From Streptococcus suis (GTDB taxonomy: Bacteria > Bacillota > Bacilli > Lactobacillales > Streptococcaceae): a stretch of DNA of 64,000 bases. Shown here piece after piece: positions 44,921 through 54,022 of the stretch; the stretch's first letter is position 1; the number at the start of each line of letters is the position of its first letter. The notes under the pieces are model-generated. The model worked only from the letters and a program-made list of their open reading frames with translations. It ran no database searches and was not told the origin of the DNA. The position numbers and the translations under genes were made by a program. The stretch covers positions 35,211 through 99,210 of the forward strand of contig NZ_POJH01000011.1 of the NCBI RefSeq assembly GCF_002960625.1, written 5' to 3'.

Positions 44921-47572
44921 ATGGCTGATAAAAAAGTTGTATCACCAGAAGAAAAATTAGCAGAAGCTCGCAAGCACGTTGATGAGCTTGTTCAAAAAGG
45001 TTTGGTTGCTCTTGATGAGTTCCGCAAACTTGGTCAAGAAGAAGTAGACTACATTGTAGCTAAGGCTTCGGTAGCTGCTCTTGACAAGCACGGTGAACTG
45101 GCAATGCACGCTTTTGAAGAAACCAAACGTGGTGTATTCGAAGATAAGGCAACTAAAAACTTGTTTGCCTGTGAGCACGTTGTTAACAACATGCGCCATA
45201 CAAAAACAGTTGGTGTCATCGAAGAAGATGATGTTACCGGCTTGACCTTAATTGCCGAGCCAGTTGGTGTTATCTGTGGTATCACGCCAACAACAAACCC
45301 AACTTCAACTGCAATCTTTAAGTCTTTGATTGCTTTGAAAACACGTAACCCTATCGTCTTTGCCTTCCATCCATCTGCTCAAGAATCTTCAGCTCACGCA
45401 GCGCGTGTTGTCTATGAAGCAGCTGTGGCAGCTGGTGCTCCAGAGAACTGTATCCAGTGGGTAACAAAACCATCTATGGAAGCAACTTCTGAATTGATGA
45501 AGCACGACGGTATTGCGACAATCCTTGCAACGGGTGGTAACGCCATGGTGCGTGCAGCTTACTCTTGTGGTAAACCAGCTCTTGGTGTAGGTGCCGGTAA
45601 CGTTCCTGCCTATGTTGAAAAATCTGCAAACATCCGTCAAGCTGCTCATGATATCGTCATGTCTAAGTCATTTGATAATGGTATGGTCTGCGCGTCAGAG
45701 CAAGCAGTGATCATTGATAAGGAAGTGTATGACGAATTTGTAGCTGAGTTCAAATCTTACAAAACTTACTTTGTTAATAAGAAAGAAAAAGCCCTACTTG
45801 AAGAGTACTGCTTCGGTGTAAAAGCCAACAGCAAGAACTGTGCAGAAGGCAAATTGAATGCGGACATCGTAGGTCGTCCAGCTGCATGGATTGCTGAACA
45901 AGCTGGTTTCTCAGTTCCAGAAGGTACTAACATCTTGGCAGCTGAAGTTACTGAAATCGGTGAAAAAGAGCCATTGACTCGTGAGAAATTGTCACCAGTT
46001 ATTGCAGTATTGAAAGTTGAAGGCCGTGAAGAAGGTCTGGAAGCAGCTCGTCAAATGGTTGAATTCCACGGTCTAGGTCACTCAGCAGCTATCCATACAG
46101 AAGATGCTGAATTGGCCAAAGAATTTGGTACAATCGTACGTGCGATTCGTGTTATTTGGAACTCTCCATCTACTTTCGGTGGTATCGGTGATGTTTACAA
46201 TGCCTTCTTGCCATCATTGACACTTGGTTGTGGTTCTTATGGACGTAACTCAATCAGTGATAACGTAAGTGCGATGAACTTGCTCAACATCAAGAAAGTA
46301 GGAAGACGTAGAAATAATATGCAATGGTTTAAAGTTCCTTCTAAAACATACTTCGAACGTGATTCTATCCAATACCTCCAAAAATGTCGTGACGTTGAAC
46401 GTGTGATGATCGTTACGGACCATGCCATGGTAGAGCTTGGTTTCTTGGATCGTATTATTGAACAATTGGATCTTCGTCGTAACAAAGTGGTTTACCAAAT
46501 CTTCTCAGACGTTGAACCAGATCCAGACATCACAACAGTTTACAAGGGTACAGAATTGATGCGTACCTTCAAACCAGATACAATCATCGCACTCGGTGGT
46601 GGTTCACCAATGGATGCTGCCAAAGTTATGTGGCTCTTCTACGAGCAACCAACAGTTGACTTCCATGACCTTGTTCAAAAATTCATGGACATCCGTAAAC
46701 GTGCCTTCAAGTTCCCAGAACTTGGTAAGAAATCTAAGTTTATCGCGATTCCAACAACATCTGGTACAGGTTCAGAAGTAACACCATTTGCTGTAATCTC
46801 TGATAAGGCAAACAACCGCAAGTACCCAATTGCTGACTACTCATTGACGCCAACTGTGGCAATTGTTGACCCAGCTCTTGTATTGACAGTACCTGCCCAT
46901 GTTACTGCCGATACTGGTATGGACGTATTGACCCACGCAACAGAAGCATATGTATCAACAGTAGCAAACGACTTCACAGACGGTCTTGCGCTTCAAGCTA
47001 TTAAACTTGTCTTTGAAAACCTTGAAAGCTCAGTGAAGAATGCTGACTTCCACTCACGTGAGAAAATGCATAATGCTTCAACTATTGCAGGTATGGCCTT
47101 TGCCAACGCTTTCTTGGGTATTTCACACTCAATGGCCCACAAGATTGGTGGACGTTTCCACACAGTTCACGGTCGTACAAACGCTATCTTGCTTCCATAC
47201 GTTATCCGCTACAACGGTACTCGTCCAGCTAAGACAGCTACATGGCCTAAGTACAACTACTACAAAGCAGATGAGAAATACCAAGACATCGCGAAAATGC
47301 TAGGACTTCCAGCTTCAACACCAGAGGAAGGTGTCGCTTCATACGCACAAGCTGTTTATGACCTCGGTGAGCGTATCGGTATCCAAATGAACTTGAAAGC
47401 GCAAGGTGTGGACGAGAAAGAACTCAAAGAATACTCTCGTGAATTGGCTCTTCTTGCTTACGAAGACCAATGTACACCAGCTAACCCTCGTCTAGCAATG
47501 GTTGACCATATGCAAGAAATCATTGAGGATGCGTATTATGGCTACAAAGAACGTCCAGGCCGTTTGAAATAA
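44921..47572 (+). CDS. adhE: Bifunctional aldehyde-alcohol dehydrogenase AdhE
   Basis: 883 residues. N-terminal CoA-acylating aldehyde dehydrogenase (about 1-440; catalytic Cys in FDNGMVCASEQ, Rossmann ATGGNAMVRAA) and C-terminal iron alcohol dehydrogenase (about 465-883; ALGGGSPMDAAK, HSMAHKIGGRFHTVHGR with iron-binding His). Converts acetyl-CoA to ethanol via acetaldehyde in mixed-acid fermentation and forms spirosomes. Ribosome site GGAGG. Full family length. Confidence 0.97.
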   Translation: MADKKVVSPEEKLAEARKHVDELVQKGLVALDEFRKLGQEEVDYIVAKASVAALDKHGELAMHAFEETKRGVFEDKATKNLFACEHVVNNMRHTKTVGVIEEDDVTGLTLIAEPVGVICGITPTTNPTSTAIFKSLIALKTRNPIVFAFHPSAQESSAHAARVVYEAAVAAGAPENCIQWVTKPSMEATSELMKHDGIATILATGGNAMVRAAYSCGKPALGVGAGNVPAYVEKSANIRQAAHDIVMSKSFDNGMVCASEQAVIIDKEVYDEFVAEFKSYKTYFVNKKEKALLEEYCFGVKANSKNCAEGKLNADIVGRPAAWIAEQAGFSVPEGTNILAAEVTEIGEKEPLTREKLSPVIAVLKVEGREEGLEAARQMVEFHGLGHSAAIHTEDAELAKEFGTIVRAIRVIWNSPSTFGGIGDVYNAFLPSLTLGCGSYGRNSISDNVSAMNLLNIKKVGRRRNNMQWFKVPSKTYFERDSIQYLQKCRDVERVMIVTDHAMVELGFLDRIIEQLDLRRNKVVYQIFSDVEPDPDITTVYKGTELMRTFKPDTIIALGGGSPMDAAKVMWLFYEQPTVDFHDLVQKFMDIRKRAFKFPELGKKSKFIAIPTTSGTGSEVTPFAVISDKANNRKYPIADYSLTPTVAIVDPALVLTVPAHVTADTGMDVLTHATEAYVSTVANDFTDGLALQAIKLVFENLESSVKNADFHSREKMHNASTIAGMAFANAFLGISHSMAHKIGGRFHTVHGRTNAILLPYVIRYNGTRPAKTATWPKYNYYKADEKYQDIAKMLGLPASTPEEGVASYAQAVYDLGERIGIQMNLKAQGVDEKELKEYSRELALLAYEDQCTPANPRLAMVDHMQEIIEDAYYGYKERPGRLK

Positions 47573-47865
47573 TTTTTCCGTCGAGCCTCTGCGTTGGCTT
47601 GGCTAGGTGAACTTGAGTTCAACCGTCGCCTTCGCCGCCTAGACTCTCTTAGGAAAAACTGATTTCAAAATGGACGTGTAAGTGTTTGTTGCACAAGTCA
47701 TTTCTTAATAATCCTTATATAAACAATTGGACTAGCCTCCAAAACTTTCTCAAACACCAGCTTACGTGAGTAGGTTGGTGTTTTGATATTTTGAAGGTAA
47801 GAGCCCAAAGCCGGACAGATATTCGGTTTTTTGTCTTATCTTCCCAATTTTCTGTCAATTTATGG
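47573..47865. other. Gap between adhE and thrC
   Basis: A GC-rich stretch with several imperfect inverted repeats directly after adhE (47577-47660, ends TTTTCC/GGAAAA), probably a terminator region, then a clear terminator (47752-47783) and another hairpin with T-run (47807-47833). No gene seen. Confidence 0.55.
47752..47790 (+). terminator. Terminator downstream of adhE
   Basis: 13-bp stem with two G-T pairs (47752-47764 with 47771-47783), 6-nt loop, T-rich tail. Confidence 0.7.
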
Positions 47866-47871
47866 TAGAAT
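47863..47871 (+). promoter_or_regulatory. thrC promoter (extended -10)
   Basis: TGGTAGAAT: TAGAAT (47866-47871) with TG one base upstream; weak -35. Confidence 0.6.
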
Positions 47872-47901
47872 AGAAAAAATAGATTTTTTACGAGGGATAC
47901 T

Positions 47902-49386
47902 ATGACACTAGTTTATCAATCAACACGCGATGCTAAAAATACTGTATCGGCTAGTCAGGCCATTTTGCAGGGCTTGGCGACTGATGGTGGCTTGTTTACA
48001 CCGATTTCCATTCCAACTGTTGACTTAGATTTTTCTGTTCTCAAAGACGCTTCTTATCAGGAAGTTGCTAAACTGATTTTGTCGGCTTTCTTGGATGATT
48101 TCACGGCAGATGAGCTGGACTACTGTATCAATAACGCCTACGACAGCAAGTTTGACACGCCAGTTATTGCCCCGGTTGTAAAGCTCAATGGTCAGTACAA
48201 CTTGGAGCTTTTCCGTGGCTCAACCATCGCCTTTAAGGATATGGCTCTGTCTATCCTGCCTTACTTGATGACGACTGCGGCCAAAAAGCATGGTTTGGAA
48301 AATGAGATTGTCATCTTGACAGCGACTTCAGGCGATACAGGCAAGGCAGCCATGGCTGGCTTTGCGGATGTCCCTGGCACGCAAATCATTGTCTTCTACC
48401 CACGCGACGGTGTGTCTAAGGTTCAGGAATTGCAGATGACCACGCAGACAGGGGCTAATACGCACGTGGTGGCTATTGATGGTAACTTTGACGACGCCCA
48501 GACAAATGTCAAACACATGTTCAATGATGAGGCCCTCCGTGCCAAATTGGCGGCTAAGAAACTCCAGTTTTCATCTGCTAACTCTATGAACATCGGCCGC
48601 TTGGTACCACAGATTGTTTACTATGTCTATGCCTACGCTCAGTTGGTTAAAACTGGCGAGATTGCGGCGGGTGACAAGGTCAACTTCACCGTTCCAACAG
48701 GTAACTTCGGTAACATCTTGGCGGCTTATTACGCCAAACAAATCGGTCTGCCAGTTGGTAAACTTATCTGCGCATCCAATGATAATAATGTATTGACCGA
48801 CTTCTTCTCAACAGGCGTTTACGACAAGAACCGTACCTTCCGCGTGACGACCAGTCCGTCCATGGACATCTTGGTGTCCTCTAACTTGGAACGCTTGATT
48901 TTCCATCTCTTTGGCAATGACGCTGCAAAAACAGCCGAGCTCATGGAAGCCTTGAACACAGCTGGTCAGTATGACATTCAAGGGGCTGACGCGGATATCC
49001 TCTCTCTCTTTGCTGCCGCCTTTGCGACAGAAGAAGAAACTGCTACGGAAATCAAGCGAGTCTATGAGGAGTCAGACTACATTGAAGATCCACACACGGC
49101 TGTTGCCTCAGCTGTCTATAAACAGTATGTGGAGCAAACAGGGGACAAAACTCCGACAGTGATTGCTTCCACAGCAAGTCCTTACAAGTTCCCAGTGGTT
49201 GCGGTTGAGGCTGTGACAGGCCAGTCAGGTTTGTCTGACTTTGAAGCCCTTGCAACATTGCATGAAATTTCAGGTGTAGCCCTGCCGCCAGCTGTGGACG
49301 GCTTGGAAACGGCACCTGTCCGCCACAATACTGTTGTTGCGGCAGCCGATATGCAGGCTGAGGTGGAACGTTATTTGGGTATTTAA
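47902..49386 (+). CDS. thrC: Threonine synthase
   Basis: 494 residues of the long (fungal/Proteobacterial-type) threonine synthase class. N-terminal YQSTRDAKNTVSASQAILQGLATDGGLF, PLP lysine in GSTIAFKDMALS, and phosphate-binding TATSGDTGKAAMAGF. Converts O-phosphohomoserine to threonine. Stands alone with its own promoter and terminator. Ribosome site ACGAGGG. Confidence 0.95.
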   Translation: MTLVYQSTRDAKNTVSASQAILQGLATDGGLFTPISIPTVDLDFSVLKDASYQEVAKLILSAFLDDFTADELDYCINNAYDSKFDTPVIAPVVKLNGQYNLELFRGSTIAFKDMALSILPYLMTTAAKKHGLENEIVILTATSGDTGKAAMAGFADVPGTQIIVFYPRDGVSKVQELQMTTQTGANTHVVAIDGNFDDAQTNVKHMFNDEALRAKLAAKKLQFSSANSMNIGRLVPQIVYYVYAYAQLVKTGEIAAGDKVNFTVPTGNFGNILAAYYAKQIGLPVGKLICASNDNNVLTDFFSTGVYDKNRTFRVTTSPSMDILVSSNLERLIFHLFGNDAAKTAELMEALNTAGQYDIQGADADILSLFAAAFATEEETATEIKRVYEESDYIEDPHTAVASAVYKQYVEQTGDKTPTVIASTASPYKFPVVAVEAVTGQSGLSDFEALATLHEISGVALPPAVDGLETAPVRHNTVVAAADMQAEVERYLGI

Positions 49387-49402
49387 TCCATTGATGATTC
49401 CT

Positions 49403-49437
49403 AACAAACTACTTATCTTGAGTAGTTTGTTTTCTTT
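49403..49437 (+). terminator. thrC terminator
   Basis: Perfect 11-bp stem (49403-49413 with 49421-49431), T-run. Confidence 0.88.
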
Positions 49438-49554
49438 TTAAATGTAGAGTAAAATTTACAGATAATTTAAGGAATGATATACTAGATAAGAGCACTTGGA
49501 AAAGAAGTCACTAGTGGCACAGTAGCAAGTAACCATTTTTTGTAAAAAGAAAAC

Positions 49555-49603
49555 GCCTTCTCAATGTAGCTGGAAGAATGGATTTTACCAACATTGAGAG
49601 GGC
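49555..49603 (+). repeat. Hairpin before the ABC ATPase fragment
   Basis: GCCTTCTCAATGT (49555-49567) pairs with ACATTGAGAGGGC (49591-49603) with one wobble; 23-nt loop. May be an attenuator or the scar of a deletion. Confidence 0.5.
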
Positions 49604-49870
49604 TTGGATACGCTTGTAGAAGCCAGTGACTTTTCAGCAGGAGAAGGGCAACGCTTGGAGCTCATGCGGGCCTTGCTCAAAAACGCAGACTGCTATATCT
49701 TTGATGAGCCAACTAGTAACCTAGATTCACTCAATGAAGCCCGCTTTATCCAGCTGGTTAAGGAACATTGTCAGGGCATGGTCTTCTTGATTTCCCATAG
49801 AAGCTCGACTATGGCTTGTGCGGATACCATTTTCCGTTTGGAAGCCGGACAATTAGTAAAGGAAAAATAA
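49604..49870 (+). pseudogene. C-terminal fragment of an ABC transporter ATPase
   Basis: 88 codons read DTLVEASD, FSAGEGQRLELMRALL (signature), CYIFDEPTSNLDS (Walker B) and FLISHRSST (H-loop). No Walker A or N-terminal half is present; an in-frame TGA lies just upstream (49595-49597) and the only start would be TTG at 49604. It resembles the end of an exporter-type fused permease-ATPase. It ends one codon before the ATG of the next gene, so translation may still matter for coupling. Confidence 0.8.
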
Positions 49871-50464
49871 ATGAAGAAATTACAAGTAAAAGATCTGATG
49901 GTCACAGGGGCTTTTGCTGCCCTCTACTTTGTTTGTGTTGGTCTAGGAACCTTATTGAGCCTGGTTTTTGATCGGTCAGGAAATATGATGTATGCACCAG
50001 CTGGAGCAGCTCTCTTAGCTGGTCCAGTCTATATGCTCTTGATTGCCAAGGTTGGGAAGCCGGGTTCTATTAGTCTAGTCGGTGCGGTCATGGCTTGTTT
50101 CTTTTTCCTATCAGGCTATATGACAGCTGCCTTTCTGCCTAGCCTGATCTTTGGCTTACTGGCTGAACTGATCGCAAAAACTGGTCATTATAAACAAAAA
50201 TGGGTCAATCTGCTTAGTTATATTGTATTCTCCTTTGGAAATTTAGGTCCTATTATTCTCATGTGGTTCATGAGAGATGCCTATGAAGCTAGTCTATTGG
50301 CCCGTGGTAAATCAGCAGAGTATGTGGCCCGAGTGATGTTGGACTTTACTCCAGGGAATGTCATCTGGTTGTCAACCACTATTATTCTAACTGCTCTTGT
50401 AAGTGGTCTTTTTGGACAATACATGGTCAAGCGCTATTTCAAACAATCAGGTTTTCTATCATGA
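49871..50464 (+). CDS. MptD-type ECF transporter S component
   Basis: 197 residues with about five membrane segments (LKDLMVTGAFAALYFVCVGLG at the start). The RSGNMMYAPAGAALLAGPVYM and PSLIFGLLAELIAKTGHY blocks match the Trep_Strep/MptD family of putative substrate-binding S components. It overlaps the EcfT gene (ATGA, 50461-50464), so together with the next two genes it forms an energy-coupling-factor importer. The substrate is unknown. Confidence 0.82.
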   Translation: MKKLQVKDLMVTGAFAALYFVCVGLGTLLSLVFDRSGNMMYAPAGAALLAGPVYMLLIAKVGKPGSISLVGAVMACFFFLSGYMTAAFLPSLIFGLLAELIAKTGHYKQKWVNLLSYIVFSFGNLGPIILMWFMRDAYEASLLARGKSAEYVARVMLDFTPGNVIWLSTTIILTALVSGLFGQYMVKRYFKQSGFLS

Positions 50465-51120
50465 AATTAGATGCCCGTACCAAAATCATTCTAGTCATCT
50501 TTGCTAGTATTACCTATGGTTTGCGACTGACTATTCTTGAAAATGCAGTGCTAGTCTTGGGATTTAGCCTGCTTTTCTGGTTTTCTCAGAAGAAAAAAAT
50601 GGCTGTCATTGGGATCTTGTTCTATACTGGTTTTTGGCTCCTGTCCTATATTTCCTTCTTGCCAGCTTGGCTGGCACATGTCTTGGTCGTTCTGACTTAT
50701 ACATGGCCACCACTTTTAGCAGGGCATTTTTTACTGATGACCACCAGCAGCTATGAACTTGTCCATGGTCTGCGCAAATGGCGCTTACCAGAAGCCTTTC
50801 TCTTGACCTTGGGGGTTATGTTTCGCTTTCTGCCAGCCATCAAAGAGGATGCTAGAACCATTCGCGCTTCATTACAGGTGAGGGGGATTTTCCTGGGGAA
50901 GAGGGACGTGATTTGTAGACCGCTTCAGTACCTGGAATGTTTCTTGGTTCCCCTTATGATGTCGCTCTTACGAACAGCTCAGGAGTTAACAGTGGCTAGC
51001 TTAACAAAGGGCTTGGCCTTGTCTGGTAAAACCACAGAATACCTGCAGTCGTCTTGGAGCCTGCTAGATTGGAGTCTTTGTTTATGTTGTGTCAGTTTTC
51101 TTCTTCTGGTCCAGCTGTGA
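50461..51120 (+). CDS. ECF transporter transmembrane (T) component
   Basis: 219 residues, 4-5 membrane segments, and the two coupling helices with Ala-Arg-Gly-like motifs; LRVRGIF (IRASLQVRGIFLGKRD) and LTKGLALSG (TVASLTKGLALSG). These connect the S component to the ATPases. Lies between the S component and the ATPase gene with overlaps at both ends. Confidence 0.85.
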   Translation: MKLDARTKIILVIFASITYGLRLTILENAVLVLGFSLLFWFSQKKKMAVIGILFYTGFWLLSYISFLPAWLAHVLVVLTYTWPPLLAGHFLLMTTSSYELVHGLRKWRLPEAFLLTLGVMFRFLPAIKEDARTIRASLQVRGIFLGKRDVICRPLQYLECFLVPLMMSLLRTAQELTVASLTKGLALSGKTTEYLQSSWSLLDWSLCLCCVSFLLLVQL

Positions 51121-52511
51121 CGGTAAAAGGGTTGGAATTGCACTATCCCGGATCTGACAAACCAGCCCTTGCTATTTCAGATTTAACCATCCCAACCGGC
51201 CAATGTGTTGTCCTTTGTGGTCAGAGCGGTTCGGGAAAATCCAGTTTTCTCAAAGTTTTGAATGGCCTGGTTCCAGAATATTATCCAGCCAAACTCTCAG
51301 GTCAGGCCTATCTAGGTGACAAGGAGTTGAGAGGGAGGAGTTTAGAAGATTTGTCCCATCATGTTGCTTCTGTTTTTCAGCAACCTTCTACTCAATTCTT
51401 TCAAAATCAAGTCTTGCAGGAACTGGTATTTCCCTGTGAAAACCAAGGCTTATCTAAGGAAGAAATAGCTCAGCGTTTGGTTTGGGTCAATAACTTGTTT
51501 GACTTAGAGCCCCTGTATGAACGAAAGATTTCCAGCCTATCTGGTGGACAGCAACAGGTTCTGGCTTTGGCTGTGGCAGCCATGCAGGGAACAGATCTTC
51601 TAGTTCTGGATGAGCCGACAGCTAATTTGGATCAGCAAGGTGTGGTAAGAGTTCAAGAAGTCTTGCAGCTCTTGAAAAAACAGGGAAAGACCATTATTAT
51701 TGCTGAACACCGCCTGTCCTATCTTAGTCACTTAGCTGACCGGTATTTGTATTTTCAGGATGGGCACTTGGTGACGGACTATCTGGCTGCGGACTTTCTC
51801 AGCCGAACAGAGGAGTGCCGTCAGGATATGGGCTTGCGGTGCTACGATGCAGCGCCTTATGGGCGGGCAATAGCAGAGCGGGCCAGTCAGTTTACAGATG
51901 ATGAGCAAGGCTTGCTTGTTGAGAACCTATCGGTCAGCCAGTCAGGAAGCCTTCTTTACCAGGTTGAAAAGCTCTGTTTGGCACCGGGTCAGGTTATTGG
52001 TCTTGTGGGACCAAATGGGTCTGGAAAAACTAGTCTGGCCAATTATCTGGTTGGACTGTTAGAAGATAAACAGGCTAGCATTGCTTGGTATGGGAAAAAA
52101 CTCACAGCACGTCAACGCCTGGAAAAAACTGCCCTTGTCATGCAGGATGTCCGTTTGCAACTCTTTGCAGAAACAGTCCGCAGGGAATTGACGCTGGGGC
52201 AAAAAGACAAGCAGCTTGATGAGGAGCTAATCAGCCGTTTTCGCTTGGAAGACTTGCTGGACAGGCATCCAGTCAGTTTGTCAGGTGGTGAGCAGCAACG
52301 TGTGATGATGGTAGCTAGCTTATTGGCGGACAAGGATATTTTTATCTTTGATGAGCCGACTAGCGGATTGGATTTGCGGCAGATGAAAGCAGTCGCCAGG
52401 GCCCTGCTTGATTTAAAAGAGAAAAACAAGTTGGTTCTGTTGATTTCTCATGATGAAGAACTCTTAGACTTGGTTTGTGATAAAATAATAGATATTAAAC
52501 AATTAAGATGA
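51084..52511 (+). CDS. ECF transporter ATPase with two fused ABC domains
   Basis: 475 residues from the ATG at 51084 (GGAG 8-9 nt upstream); a GTG at 51117 overlapping the EcfT stop is a possible alternative. Two complete cassettes: domain 1 Walker A LCGQSGSGKSS, signature LSGGQQQV, Walker B LLVLDEPT; domain 2 LVGPNGSGKTS, LSGGEQQRV, IFIFDEPT. One chain thus supplies both nucleotide sites that EcfA1/A2 provide elsewhere. Confidence 0.92.
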   Translation: MLCQFSSSGPAVTVKGLELHYPGSDKPALAISDLTIPTGQCVVLCGQSGSGKSSFLKVLNGLVPEYYPAKLSGQAYLGDKELRGRSLEDLSHHVASVFQQPSTQFFQNQVLQELVFPCENQGLSKEEIAQRLVWVNNLFDLEPLYERKISSLSGGQQQVLALAVAAMQGTDLLVLDEPTANLDQQGVVRVQEVLQLLKKQGKTIIIAEHRLSYLSHLADRYLYFQDGHLVTDYLAADFLSRTEECRQDMGLRCYDAAPYGRAIAERASQFTDDEQGLLVENLSVSQSGSLLYQVEKLCLAPGQVIGLVGPNGSGKTSLANYLVGLLEDKQASIAWYGKKLTARQRLEKTALVMQDVRLQLFAETVRRELTLGQKDKQLDEELISRFRLEDLLDRHPVSLSGGEQQRVMMVASLLADKDIFIFDEPTSGLDLRQMKAVARALLDLKEKNKLVLLISHDEELLDLVCDKIIDIKQLR

Positions 52512-53791
52512 GGATGATGAACAAGCATACAAAAGAATTACTAAGGATTGCCTTGCCTGCCATGGCTGAAAATATTCTCCAAATGTTGATGGGAATGGTA
52601 GATTCTTACTTAGTGGCTAGTATCGGCCTTGTAGCCCTGTCAGGAGTATCTCTGGCCAACAATATATTGGCAGTTTATCAGGCAATTTTTATCGCTTTAG
52701 CCGCGGCCATCTCAGCTCGTCTAGCTCAGATTTTGGGTCAAGGAAAGTCTGAAAAGATGAGCTATATTGTTAGCGAGGGCTTGAAAATAACAGCTTGTAT
52801 CAGTCTGCTGCTGGGAGGGCTGGCTGTGCTTGCGGGGCCACATTTGCTGACAAGTTTGGGAGCTGAAGTGGCTGTTGCACAAGCGGGAGGTTCCTATCTG
52901 ATGTTGGTTGGTGGCGGAATTCTCTTTCTCGGATTGATGATGAGTTTAGGTGCGATCTTACGAACCTTGGGTCAACCCAAATTCCCCATGTATATCAGCC
53001 TTCTGTCCAATCTGTTGAATGTTCTTTTTTCAGCTGTTGCTGTTTTCGTGCTCCATGCTGGCGTGGCTGGAGTTGCTCTTGGAACAGTCTTGTCACGGCT
53101 GGTAGGTTGTTTTCTGCTGTGGGCAAAGCTTGCCCTTCCTTTAGAGAAATGGAACTGGTCTTGGGACATAGAACTCATCCGACTTGCCTTACCAGCTACT
53201 GGTGAGCGCTTGATGATGCGGGCTGGAGATGTGGTTGTTGTCGCTTTGATTACTGGTTTAGGTACAGCGGTTGTGGCAGGTAACGCCATTGGAGAAACGC
53301 TCACTCAGTTTAACTATATGCCGGCTATGGGAATTGCAACGGCAACTATTATCTTGACAGCCAAGCATAGGCAGAATCAGTCTGCGGTTGAGGACATCTT
53401 GAAAAGGAGTTTTTTCCTCTCTCTCCTATTTATGTTACTGGTAGCTGTTACAACCTATTTATCTGGCCTACTTTTAATCGGTTTGTATTCAAAAGAACCA
53501 CAGGTTGTTCAGGCCAGCCAGACAGTTTTGCTCTATTCCATGTTAGGAGTTCCCTTTACGGCTGGCACTCTTATTATGACAGCTCTTTGGCAAGGTTTGG
53601 GAAATGCTAGATTACCCTTTTATGCCACGACTATCGGTATGTGGCTAGTGCGGATTGGCATAGCTTATTTACTTGTAACATTTTATAAAATCGGCTTGTC
53701 AGCGATTTGGATTGCAACGATTTTAGATAATGCCTTCCGAGCAGGGGTGCTATTTTTTCAGTATAGGTATTCAAAACAGGAATCAATTTAA
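52508..53791 (+). CDS. MATE-family multidrug/Na+ antiporter
   Basis: 427 residues, 12 membrane segments in two halves (MAENILQMLMGMVDSYLVASIGLVALSGVS; LPATGERLMMRAGDVVVVALI), as in the MATE exporters (DinF/NorM type). The ATGA overlap at 52508-52511 with the ECF ATPase gene makes it the last gene of that operon, an odd pairing of an importer with an exporter. Confidence 0.9.
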   Translation: MRMMNKHTKELLRIALPAMAENILQMLMGMVDSYLVASIGLVALSGVSLANNILAVYQAIFIALAAAISARLAQILGQGKSEKMSYIVSEGLKITACISLLLGGLAVLAGPHLLTSLGAEVAVAQAGGSYLMLVGGGILFLGLMMSLGAILRTLGQPKFPMYISLLSNLLNVLFSAVAVFVLHAGVAGVALGTVLSRLVGCFLLWAKLALPLEKWNWSWDIELIRLALPATGERLMMRAGDVVVVALITGLGTAVVAGNAIGETLTQFNYMPAMGIATATIILTAKHRQNQSAVEDILKRSFFLSLLFMLLVAVTTYLSGLLLIGLYSKEPQVVQASQTVLLYSMLGVPFTAGTLIMTALWQGLGNARLPFYATTIGMWLVRIGIAYLLVTFYKIGLSAIWIATILDNAFRAGVLFFQYRYSKQESI

Positions 53792-53886
53792 GATAAGGCT
53801 AAGAAAACTTTCAGTTTCTTTTAAGTTAGTAGCGATATACTATCATCAAGCTAGAAATAGCGAATTTCTTTTCACCTAAAGGTGTC

Positions 53887-53920
53887 CCTATCTCTAAGTC
53901 GCAAGCGACAAAGAGCTAGG
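53887..53920. repeat. 16-bp imperfect hairpin in the gap before mvk
   Basis: 16-nt arms (53887-53902 and 53905-53920) pair with three mismatches and a 2-nt loop; inner GTCGC/GCGAC is perfect. A small hairpin CACCT/AGGTG precedes it (53873-53884). Possibly an intergenic repeat or small structured RNA. Confidence 0.5.
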
Positions 53921-53940
53921 TATCATATAATCTCCAGAGA

Positions 53941-53967
53941 ACAGTCGACTGCGGTCGGCTGTTTTCG
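53941..53967 (+). terminator. Terminator before mvk
   Basis: ACAGTCGAC (53941-53949) pairs with GTCGGCTGT (53954-53962, one wobble), then a short T-run. Confidence 0.7.
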
Positions 53968-53987
53968 TCTATTATTCTTATGAAAAA

Positions 53988-53996
53988 TGGTATAAT
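53988..53996 (+). promoter_or_regulatory. Mevalonate operon promoter
   Basis: Extended -10 TGGTATAAT (TATAAT at 53991-53996). Confidence 0.65.
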
Positions 53997-54022
53997 AGTT
54001 GTGATTGTATAAGGAGAAGAAT

